From a virus, in IMG/VR virus record IMGVR_UViG_3300050821_010422, positions 1-40,378 of that record: a stretch of DNA of 40,378 bases. The stretch is one strand, 5' to 3'. A model generated the notes under the pieces. That model had not been told where the DNA came from, did not search any database, and saw only the letters and a program-made list of their open reading frames with translations. Shown piece after piece: positions 33,901 through 40,378 of the stretch (position 1 is its first letter; each line of letters opens with the position of its first letter). Both the position numbers and the translations under genes were made by a program.

Positions 33901-34153
33901 GGTACGGCAACGCCCGGAGACGGCGAAAGGGGTGATTTTCGTCACGCTGGAGGATGAAACAGGAAACGTCAACGTCATCGTCTGGCCGAATCTGGTCGAG
34001 AAGCAGCGCAAGGAATTGTTGAACGCGTCCCTGTTGGGCGTATACGGTAAATGGCAGTGCCATAGCAATGTGCGGCACCTGGTGGCGATGCGGCTGGTCG
34101 ATTTGTCGCATCTACTGGGCGAGCTGGAAACCCACAGCCGGGACTTTTCCTAG
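30992..34153 (+). CDS. dnaE2: Error-prone DNA polymerase DnaE2
   Basis: The product has 1053 residues from ATG 30992; the next in-frame ATG, at 31007, is an alternative start. Residues 1-290 are the PHP domain ([22 protein letters not shown]). The polymerase palm carries DIDIDF (399-404, catalytic Asp pair) and Asp550 in [10 protein letters not shown], as in DnaE-type polymerases; [18 protein letters not shown] and [37 protein letters not shown] are DnaE2 signatures. An OB domain lies near residues 930-1010. DnaE2 does lesion bypass and SOS mutagenesis. It normally works with ImuA and ImuB, which are not in the window. No beta-binding replicase tail is present. Confidence 0.95.
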   Translation: [1053 protein letters not shown]

Positions 34154-34184
34154 TCCGACTGTGACCTGCAGCGGGAGGTGGCCT

Positions 34185-34865
34185 ATGTGTGTAAATTACG
34201 AAACAGTATCGAGAGAAATTCTATACGACACTTTCGATGTCCAGATGGACCCCGACGTGGAGTGGCGTGGCGAGCTGTACAAGGACTACCTGGGACCGAT
34301 AATTGTCCACAATGCTGACGGAGCGCGCCAGGGACTGCTTGCGAACTACGGCATGCTACCTAAGCAGCACATGCGGCCGGGCGAGGCGTTTAGCACTATG
34401 AATGCCAGAGCCGAAACGATCGGCCAGCTGCGAAGCTATAAACCATACTGGACCGCCGGCAATCTCTGCCTGGTGCCTATGCACGCATTTTATGAGCCGA
34501 ATTGGGAGGGTGAGGAGCACGTCCGTTGGAAGATCGGAATGGCTGACGAATCACCATTTGCGGTGGCAGGTATCTATCGCCAATGGCAGGAGCACGATGG
34601 CGGGACCTCCTGGGCATTTACGCAAATAACGATCAATGCCGACGAGCATCCGCTGATGAAACGATTTCACAAAAAGAATGACGAGAAGCGGTCATTGGTG
34701 ATCCTATGTCCAAGCGAGTATGACGACTGGCTTTCATGCCGGGATCCAGAGAGAGCCCGTGCATATCTCCAGCAGTTTCCGGCTGAGTTGATGAATGCAG
34801 TTCCCGCACCGAAGGAAAGAAAACAAAAAAGAGAAGCCCTACCGGACAACCTGGATCTATTTTGA
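34185..34865 (+). CDS. yedK: SRAP/HMCES abasic-site protein (YedK family)
   Basis: The product has 226 residues. ATG 34185 follows GGGAGG at 6 bases, so the catalytic Cys is at position 2 after removal of Met (MCVNYE). The other catalytic residues are in place: N73 in MNARAET, E104 in HAFYEPNW and H155 in ADEHPLMKRF. The family forms a protective DNA-protein crosslink with abasic sites in single-stranded DNA. It starts 31 bases after dnaE2 and is likely in the same SOS operon, which fits its role. Longer starts upstream are out of place because they would move the Cys from the N-terminus. Confidence 0.93.
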   Translation: MCVNYETVSREILYDTFDVQMDPDVEWRGELYKDYLGPIIVHNADGARQGLLANYGMLPKQHMRPGEAFSTMNARAETIGQLRSYKPYWTAGNLCLVPMHAFYEPNWEGEEHVRWKIGMADESPFAVAGIYRQWQEHDGGTSWAFTQITINADEHPLMKRFHKKNDEKRSLVILCPSEYDDWLSCRDPERARAYLQQFPAELMNAVPAPKERKQKREALPDNLDLF

Positions 34866-34950
34866 TTCCTCCGTCTCGCGTAACTGATAGGTATGCACTT
34901 AACTAGGGCATCGCTGCTGAACTTCGATACTGATTGCAAGAGGATATTGA

Positions 34951-36075
34951 GTGGCTATAAACCGAGTTTGTTCTTCCTGCTTCGATGATAAAGACTTGCG
35001 TTCTTGGGTGCGCGAGGCCAACGGACGTAGGGGATGTGATGCGTGTGGAAAATTTGATTCGCCGACCTGCAAGTTATCCGAAATTTGCGAGCGTATTGAG
35101 TCTTGTTTGAAAAATTACTGGGGATTTGCAGTCGAACAACTGCCGTATGAATCCGCTGAAGGAGGGTATCAAGGTACCACATGGAACACGGGCGAACTTT
35201 TAAGCGACGAAGTAGGGCTGTTCCTTCCCCGTGACAATCGCAATCGTCTTTTTTACGCAATTATAGGTGGACTCACTGACGAGGCATGGTGCGACTACGA
35301 TTGGCTAACCTTAGATCATGATGTCGCGCTTGGAGCCAGTTGGGAAAGCTTCTGCGAGACTGTTAAGCATAAGCGGAGATTTTTCTTTCATTCTGAAGGT
35401 GCAGATGATCGTGACTCCTATACTGCACTGTCTCTCCTGGCAGCGATTGCGATAACGAGTGAGCGAATTGGACTAATTCGCGATTTATCTATAAACACCA
35501 AGCTATGGCGGGCTCGTCCTGATCTCGCCAAAGGGAAAAGGGTTTGCGCAGCTAGTTTTGGTCCGCCGCCCGAGGAGTTCGCTCTGCAAAGCAATCGAAT
35601 GAATCCTCCCGGTATTCCAATGCTCTATCTTGCATCTTCCGCCAAGACGGCGCTTAAGGAGACGCGGGCACGCGAAGCCCGAGTCGGCCAGTGGGTGGCC
35701 GCAAGGCCGCTGCGGGTGCTTGACTTGCGTGATCTACCAGACGTGCCAGGAATTTTTTCAGATACCGCTAGGAACGAGCGGCTTGAGTTGATTTTCCTCC
35801 ATCGGTTTGCCAGAGACGTTATGACTCCGGTCGAACGCGATCAACGAGTTCATGTCGACTACCTGCCGTCTCAAGTAGTGACAGAGTTTTTCCGTGACTT
35901 TGATTTTGAAAATGGAAGACTTGACGGTGTCGCCTACGGAAGTACCGTTCACCCTACTGGATGGAATGTAGCGCTTTTCGCCAATCTGGTCGATCTGGGC
36001 CTCGAGATACGAAAATGGGGAGCCCGGTCCGCGCCTTGGCTCCACTATATGCATTCAGTTCGGACTAGGCTATAA
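34951..36075 (+). CDS. HEPN/RES-domain protein with zinc ribbon
   Basis: The product has 374 residues from GTG 34951 (AGAGGA six bases upstream). A CxxC-CxxC ribbon (C7, C10, C29, C32) is followed by the N-terminal module seen in HEPN/RES proteins (ICERIESCLKNYWGFAVEQLPYES, SDEVGLFLPRD). The RES domain spans about 180-350: WRARPDLAKG (Arg187), NPPGIPMLYLASSAKTALKETRAR (Glu237) and VYLPSQVVTEFFRDFDFENGRLDGVAYGSTV-type end. RES domains include NAD-degrading toxins. Its neighbours and lower GC suggest a defence cassette. No separate Xre-type antitoxin gene is next to it, so it may be controlled by its own N-terminal part. Confidence 0.8.
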   Translation: MAINRVCSSCFDDKDLRSWVREANGRRGCDACGKFDSPTCKLSEICERIESCLKNYWGFAVEQLPYESAEGGYQGTTWNTGELLSDEVGLFLPRDNRNRLFYAIIGGLTDEAWCDYDWLTLDHDVALGASWESFCETVKHKRRFFFHSEGADDRDSYTALSLLAAIAITSERIGLIRDLSINTKLWRARPDLAKGKRVCAASFGPPPEEFALQSNRMNPPGIPMLYLASSAKTALKETRAREARVGQWVAARPLRVLDLRDLPDVPGIFSDTARNERLELIFLHRFARDVMTPVERDQRVHVDYLPSQVVTEFFRDFDFENGRLDGVAYGSTVHPTGWNVALFANLVDLGLEIRKWGARSAPWLHYMHSVRTRL

Positions 36076-36147
36076 ACTTCATTGTTCTACAATGTCCAAT
36101 ACACATAGTGCAACAGGGTTGAACCAACGAGGTAAGGGGAAAATGTA

Positions 36148-37782
36148 ATGGCTTGGGGAATGAAGGAGCAAATTGACCATTTGGAGAAGTTACTTGTCCC
36201 TGGCGTGGTTGGGATGTATCGAAGTTTTGAGGTGACCGAGATTGTCGGCTACCAGGCCGGCACTCCAGCTAGAAATTTCCTAAGTTTGTTAGTCGCTGAG
36301 CCAGGTGAACCATCTGCGACATCGCAAACTGCACCGTCCTTTATCAATTCGGCGCCCATTAAACTACGTGGGACCGCTTGGCAGTTTGGCGTCGTGAGAT
36401 ACCGCGTAGCGCCAGAGCAGGTGCTGGAAGCCCTTCGTCGCTTCGGGACGAGCGGAACTTGGAAACCTGGCGCCGCCACCTTGGAAGTAGGAAATCTCAT
36501 CGCGGTGCCGCCGCAGTTCGTACCTGCGGACTCGTATCGGCCACATCCTTGGAACGGTGTACTGAAAAATAACTACTGGGATGGTTCGCATGTCCTCGAG
36601 ATGTTCGATATTACAAAGAACGATGTACGTTTTCTATTGGATAAGCCGAAGTTGCTCGCCGAACTCGCAGCGCTCATTCGTCCGTGCGTTCCGATAGGAA
36701 TTGACGGGTTGTCGGACAGGTTGGGAAATGTCTTAATCCAGCTACCAGTCACTGTAGTCGTGACAAAAGTAGGTGGCCAGCAAGAAAGTGACTTTCCGCT
36801 TGAGCCGACCTGGCATCCAAACGCCGAACCGCGCCCGTTGCGAATATCTTGGGAGATGTACGAGGACGGCACGATGGAAGACTTCGCATCGACCGCTGTT
36901 GACGGTGGGCCTGCCAAGTTTCCATTTTACTCGCAGCGTATGGGCGCGCGGTATGTTGTATGGGACGACTGTAATAAGGTGATTCTCGGCGCCTCAGCGC
37001 AGACAGCTTTCTTTGGCGGTCGCGGGATGGTAAGCGTGACGATTTCGGGGATGAATTCTGAAACGCGTGATTTTAAGGTGCCTGGGGTCGATGGCAAGCT
37101 CGAGCCGATCAGCAAGATCCTTCACGAGTCGAATCCGCGTGGGGTCGTAACTGACATGCCGACCGGCAATCCACGTGAACCTTGGCGTTCTCGAAGAGTG
37201 TTCAGAGAAAGCCTTCACGCGCTCCAGCAGCGCAAGGAATTCGTTCAGTATGGAAGGCCGTCAAATGCAGGCCCCGTTGAAGCCTTTGCCGATATTCGCT
37301 GGCTACTTGAACAACACGGAATGAATGGTGCCTGGATTTGGGACCCTTTTCTCAATGCTAAGGATGTACTAAATACGCTCTTCTTTTGTCCACATCCAGG
37401 CGCAGATCTGAGGGCACTGTCATCAGGGAAAAAAGTGTCAAGCTGCAGGAAAGGTGTAGCTACTGAAGGGAAAGTTGGTCGTCCCTGGAAGGTAGAACAA
37501 CAGGAGCTCATGGAAGAAGCACAGGGCAATTGCGCAGGCTTGAATCTGGAGTTCCGCAGCCGCGGAGGAAGGGCCGGGTGGTCTTTCCATGACCGTTTCC
37601 TTATATTTCCGGGAGCAGCTGGTGGCGCCAGCGCATGGTCCCTTGGAGCCTCCGTCAACAGCTTGGGCAAGAAGCATCATATCCTGCAAAAGGTCTCTGA
37701 CGGCGAGCTAATTCGGCAATCGTTTCTGGAACTTTGGAACACACTTGCAGCCCCTGACTATCTTGTATGGAAGAAACCATGA
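36148..37782 (+). CDS. VPA1262-like protein with PLD-like half motif
   Basis: The product has 544 residues. ATG 36148 has AAGGGGA eight bases upstream. The N-terminal ~330 residues resemble the VPA1262 family, as I recall it (LVPGVVGMYRSFEVTEIVGYQAGTPARNFLSLLVAEP; VPPQFVPADSYRPHPWNGVLKNNYWDGSHVLEMF). The C-terminal part (about 390-530) looks like one phospholipase-D-type repeat: WIWDPFLNAKDVL, then FHDRFLIF with His481 and, 19 residues later, GASVNSLGKKHHIL (from Gly500). Only one HxK/R-like motif is visible, so activity would need a dimer, if any. The overlap with the next gene by 4 bases indicates a fixed partnership. Confidence 0.6.
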   Translation: MAWGMKEQIDHLEKLLVPGVVGMYRSFEVTEIVGYQAGTPARNFLSLLVAEPGEPSATSQTAPSFINSAPIKLRGTAWQFGVVRYRVAPEQVLEALRRFGTSGTWKPGAATLEVGNLIAVPPQFVPADSYRPHPWNGVLKNNYWDGSHVLEMFDITKNDVRFLLDKPKLLAELAALIRPCVPIGIDGLSDRLGNVLIQLPVTVVVTKVGGQQESDFPLEPTWHPNAEPRPLRISWEMYEDGTMEDFASTAVDGGPAKFPFYSQRMGARYVVWDDCNKVILGASAQTAFFGGRGMVSVTISGMNSETRDFKVPGVDGKLEPISKILHESNPRGVVTDMPTGNPREPWRSRRVFRESLHALQQRKEFVQYGRPSNAGPVEAFADIRWLLEQHGMNGAWIWDPFLNAKDVLNTLFFCPHPGADLRALSSGKKVSSCRKGVATEGKVGRPWKVEQQELMEEAQGNCAGLNLEFRSRGGRAGWSFHDRFLIFPGAAGGASAWSLGASVNSLGKKHHILQKVSDGELIRQSFLELWNTLAAPDYLVWKKP

Positions 37783-39215
37783 CGTTGAAAGCCAAAGAGC
37801 TAGCCAGGGCCACGTTCCGAATGGCCAACGGAGTCGGTCCCGCCGAGCAGCCCAAGTCCCTCCAGCAATTCGTTAGCCAAGTGCGCAGTACGGACGGGCC
37901 GTTAAGTACTCTGGATACTCAATCGCTAGCGCAATCAGTTTATGCAGAATTCCAATTTCTTGGACCACTAGTTCGAGACGGGATCATGCCAGACTCCGCG
38001 TCGATGGCTCGCTGGGAAGCCGCCGTGCGCTGGATTTTGACCGGCTTGCGCAATTGGAATTCGAACAAGACTAACGCGCTCATCGAGCTTCAGGCTTTGC
38101 TGACATCGGTACAAGCCCTAGATGCCGACTCTGCGGGGCTTGAAAATATAGCTGCCCTGTTAGATGGCGACGAGATGGAGGATGCTTTGCTGGGACTCGT
38201 TGAGAATGCGAATGTCGGCCCATTTGGGGGAGTTGATCGGCGCTTTCCTAATTTGGCTCAGGATCTAAAAGTGGCAACGCAGCAAGGTGAATATAGAGGG
38301 CTGGGTTACATTCTTCCACAAGTGATGCCAGAATTTCGTTCCGACCTGTCGGCGGCTGTCATCCTCTTGTGGAAATTGGTGCCAGGTAAGCTGGCGATAG
38401 CAGTGTCCAAGAAAGACGAGGTTCTTTTTTCAATGTTCGTGTGCCGAAGCTTAAGGGAGAACGCCGCCCATTTCGCGCTCGACGTCCCACTCGGGTCTTT
38501 CAAGTTCGTCAGTATTTCAGACATTCCATGCGGTCCAAAGATCGACCGTACGACACAGGTCTGGGGCGATCTGTTACGGCAAATACTCGTACAAGTTGCT
38601 GAAACCTCGGATTGGGTTGGATGGATGCTGGCTTTGTACAGATCGCCTCACAGCGAGTCGAACGCGGGGAGTGCGTTGGCCGACGCACTTGTAGATTTAG
38701 AGGAAGGGCATTGGTTTGCGTTCGTACAGGCCCTGTCTTTGGGGCATTCCCATGCGGCGGCGGGGCCGGTGGCGCAGATTATGGCTCGATTTGCCAGTCG
38801 TGTTGAAGCATCCAAGGCCAAAATAATGTGGTCTATTGCCTTCGCACGTTGGGACGAATGGAACTATGCTAAGGGCGAGCAGCAGACATATTTGTTCGCG
38901 CCCGCGAGTTGCGCACTAGATTACCCTGTATCGATGTACTACTCGCAATTGTCGGGCCCGGAACTTGACAAGGAGGACGCGAGGCTCACGAAAATCGTGG
39001 AGCAGATAGAGCAACAGTGGTTCGAGTCGGCTTCAGACCTCACCACTGAGCGGAACAGGCTATTGTCCCGCCTGCGGCTGGTGCGGCATGCGATGGAGCT
39101 AAGGGTATCTGATGCAAATCTGCTTCCTCCTGCTATCCAGCCAGACGCCGCCCCATATGCCCGCCTTCGCTATCTTTACTATGATATTCATCATCGTGAG
39201 TCACCTAGTGCGTAG
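37779..39215 (+). CDS. Unrecognised helical protein, partner of the VPA1262-like protein
   Basis: The product has 478 residues. ATG 37779 overlaps the preceding stop (ATGA), with GGAAG just upstream; ATG 37767 is also in frame. The sequence is mostly helical, with hydrophobic blocks in repeating order, many Trp/Leu residues (WEAAVRWILTGLRNWNSNKTNALIELQALL; SDWVGWMLALYRSPH) and no catalytic motif that I can see. No signal peptide or membrane segment. It probably acts in complex with the upstream gene product; function unknown. Confidence 0.65.
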   Translation: MTLKAKELARATFRMANGVGPAEQPKSLQQFVSQVRSTDGPLSTLDTQSLAQSVYAEFQFLGPLVRDGIMPDSASMARWEAAVRWILTGLRNWNSNKTNALIELQALLTSVQALDADSAGLENIAALLDGDEMEDALLGLVENANVGPFGGVDRRFPNLAQDLKVATQQGEYRGLGYILPQVMPEFRSDLSAAVILLWKLVPGKLAIAVSKKDEVLFSMFVCRSLRENAAHFALDVPLGSFKFVSISDIPCGPKIDRTTQVWGDLLRQILVQVAETSDWVGWMLALYRSPHSESNAGSALADALVDLEEGHWFAFVQALSLGHSHAAAGPVAQIMARFASRVEASKAKIMWSIAFARWDEWNYAKGEQQTYLFAPASCALDYPVSMYYSQLSGPELDKEDARLTKIVEQIEQQWFESASDLTTERNRLLSRLRLVRHAMELRVSDANLLPPAIQPDAAPYARLRYLYYDIHHRESPSA

Positions 39216-39247
39216 TTGACTGCAATAGCCGATGAGCAATTAAGCTT

Positions 39248-39287
39248 GGGGGAGGAATCGGGGGAAGAATTAGGGGATTTCAGGGGG
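39248..39287 (+). repeat. Four G-tracts, possible G-quadruplex or recombinase arm repeats
   Basis: G-runs at 39248-39252, 39260-39264, 39273-39276 and 39283-39287 are 10-13 bases apart, that is about one helix turn. Four runs of four or more G with loops of 6-8 bases could form a G-quadruplex. The regular spacing on one helix face also resembles binding-site arrays for a recombinase. C-runs follow at about 39327-39350, so the runs are mirrored on the other side. Confidence 0.45.
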
Positions 39288-39393
39288 ATGATTAGAATCT
39301 AGTCATAGACAAATTCAGCCCACAATTCCCCGTGATACCCCCGTCTACTTGGTTCGAGTCCAATCGTGAGAGTGAGCTTACTCAGGAAAATAC

Positions 39394-40011
39394 ATGAAAA
39401 AAAATATCGGAATACTACTTTCAAAATTGGTGTTGCTCTGCACTGTTCTCGCTTCATGCACGTCTTCTCAAGTACTAACCTCTCAAGCTCCTCCGTATCC
39501 TGAGGAGGCGTTACGCTATGGGTTAGAAGGTGATGTAGTTGTCGAGTACTATCTTAACAACGAAGGGCGTGCAGAAAATGTTAGGGTTACGAAAAGTAGC
39601 GGGTGGAAAATATTAGACGACGCGACTGTGGCATCAACAAGAAATTTGCACTTTCCAGTTGGTTCAGGAAATGACGCTCCGGCAAAGACACATAAGATCA
39701 AAACTTCTTGGAAATTGAATAACGTTCAAGCTTCGTCTCCTTCATATATCATTACTGGCAGCTGCGCTAAATCCGAGCGATTTATCGACTTTAGAAATTC
39801 GAAGGAAGGAGACGGATTGCTGGTCCGCTTTCTAACAGGTGTTGATGGCCGGCCTTTTGGAATTAAAATTGAGGACAGCGCGGTTGATCAAGTCACGATC
39901 GATTCCGCAGTGGCATTTATTCAAAACTGCAGTTTCACACCGAGCATAAATTTGCATGATGGGCACGTTGTCGTCGGAAGTGGCTTTGCACGACTCATTT
40001 CTAGGACATAG
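39394..40011 (+). CDS. Lipoprotein with two TonB-C-like repeats
   Basis: The product has 205 residues. ATG 39394 has AGGA seven bases upstream. Lipobox LASC with Cys22 and a preceding hydrophobic core predict an outer-membrane lipoprotein. Residues about 33-90 resemble the TonB C-terminal domain (PPYPEEALRYGLEGDVVVEYYLNNEGRAENVRVTKSSGWKILDDATV-like), and a second, weaker copy runs from about 130 (DGLLVRFLTGVDGRPFGIKIEDSAVDQVTIDSAVAF). No TonB membrane anchor, so it is not an energy transducer. Function unknown; it lies by itself between the cassette and the att site. Confidence 0.7.
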   Translation: MKKNIGILLSKLVLLCTVLASCTSSQVLTSQAPPYPEEALRYGLEGDVVVEYYLNNEGRAENVRVTKSSGWKILDDATVASTRNLHFPVGSGNDAPAKTHKIKTSWKLNNVQASSPSYIITGSCAKSERFIDFRNSKEGDGLLVRFLTGVDGRPFGIKIEDSAVDQVTIDSAVAFIQNCSFTPSINLHDGHVVVGSGFARLISRT

Positions 40012-40235
40012 CCTGTCCGGTAGCCGTGAGGTTAGATGGAAGACCATTTCGCCATCTGAAGAAAGCCCACATTGAGATCCTTGGGATTTATCGAACCGTG
40101 AATTCGAATCCGGGGGATGTATTCGAATTCAAGCCCCGGTGGCAAGGATTTGGTGGCACCAGGGTAGTGAAACACTGGTTATTTTCTTTGTGGTATGTTT
40201 TGTGGTATTTAATTTTAACTGATTGTTTCTAATAG
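40012..40235. other. Non-coding stretch before the attachment site
   Basis: No supported gene. Contains TTTGTGGTATG and TTTTGTGGTATT as tandem near-repeats at about 40187-40211, next to the att core. The weak open frame at 40026-40232 runs across the repeats and is considered spurious. Confidence 0.5.
40187..40211 (+). repeat. Tandem arm-like repeats TTTGTGGTAT
   Basis: Two copies of TTTGTGGTAT, 12 bases apart, lie about 30 bases upstream of the tRNA-Ser fragment. Direct repeats like this beside a tRNA-type core are the usual arm-type binding sites of a tyrosine recombinase. Confidence 0.5.
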
Positions 40236-40241
40236 ATATGT

Positions 40242-40261
40242 TGATTCCACCCTCTCCGCCA
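40242..40261 (+). other. Attachment site: tRNA-Ser 3' end
   Basis: TGATTCCACCCTCTCCGCCA has the form of the last 20 bases of a bacterial tRNA-Ser (end of the T loop, T stem, acceptor 3' side with CTCTCCGCCA). No tRNA body precedes it: the bases before are AT-rich and do not fold. A truncated tRNA end is the mark of a phage or island att site. The intact tRNA-Ser gene should lie beyond the left edge. Confidence 0.7.
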
Positions 40262-40295
40262 GATATTAGTTTCAAATAGATCTAAGAAGTCCCAG

Positions 40296-40332
40296 AACCC
40301 GCATATCTCACTATGAGAATGCGGGTTTTTCG
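40296..40332 (+). terminator. Intrinsic terminator after the tRNA-Ser fragment
   Basis: AACCCGCAT (40296-40304) pairs with ATGCGGGTT (40319-40327), with an inner CTCA/TGAG pairing, and is followed by T residues. It is in the place where the original tRNA-Ser terminator would stand, which supports a chromosomal flank here. Confidence 0.75.
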
Positions 40333-40378
40333 TTTCATGACGTCTCAGTTGGTTCATTGACATCCCAAAAAATCGGGG

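Noticed and set aside
39330-39365. Possible complete tRNA around GGTTCGAGTCC
   Set aside because: Only a T-arm-like segment; no acceptor, D or anticodon stems can be drawn.
40026-40232. 68-codon frame before the att site
   Set aside because: Covers arm-like repeats and AT-rich non-coding sequence, with no features.
1-40378. CRISPR array or insertion sequence
   Set aside because: No regularly spaced repeats with unique spacers, and no transposase or inverted terminal repeats seen.

Overview
The window reads as one side of a large integrated element in a Gram-negative, probably betaproteobacterial (Burkholderiales-like) chromosome. This placement is inference. It rests on a lambda/HK97-type siphophage late region of the kind common in Burkholderiales prophages, a VgrG cassette (type VI secretion), an E. 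coli-type LexA box, and a truncated tRNA-Ser 3' end at the right edge. No integrase, repressor or replication gene lies inside the window, so the early part of the prophage, if intact, lies to the left.

Layout. 1-2.6 kb: AT-rich accessory stretch with a partial membrane protein, one unrecognised single-TM protein, three intrinsic terminators and a structured intergenic hairpin. 2.4-9.8 kb: packaging and head genes on the + strand: HNH nuclease, possible cos region, terminase small (P27 family) and large subunits, HK97-type portal, prohead protease, major capsid, head-tail connectors. 9.8-23.9 kb: long-tail genes in lambda order: gp10-like, DUF3168 terminator, tube protein, G/GT chaperones with a canonical -1 slippery heptamer, tape measure, M, L, K, I, J, two small tail-tip proteins and a tail fibre. 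23.9-25.7 kb: lysis cassette with two holin-like proteins, a GH19 endolysin and a nested Rz/Rz1 spanin pair.

25.8-30.7 kb, - strand: vgrG, a LysM plus lysozyme-fold protein, and a small secreted AT-rich protein, each overlapping the next by 4 bp. This looks like a type VI spike, cell-wall effector and immunity cassette. 30.9-34.9 kb, + strand: a LexA-box promoter drives dnaE2 and an SRAP/HMCES (YedK) abasic-site protein, with no imuA/imuB beside it.

34.95-39.2 kb, + strand, lower GC: a three-gene cassette of a zinc-ribbon HEPN/RES-domain protein, a VPA1262-like protein with a C-terminal phospholipase-D-like half motif, and an unrecognised helical protein that overlaps the second gene. This is the best candidate here for an undescribed system, plausibly anti-phage defence. 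It is followed by an array of G-tracts, a lipoprotein with TonB-C-like repeats, and a probable attachment site (tRNA-Ser 3' end, tandem arm-like repeats, then the former tRNA terminator) at 40.19-40.33 kb.

The phage genes form one late transcription unit with start-stop overlaps throughout, interrupted by hairpins that resemble intrinsic terminators. Whether the vgrG, dnaE2 and RES modules are cargo of the same integrated element or separate insertions cannot be decided from this window.
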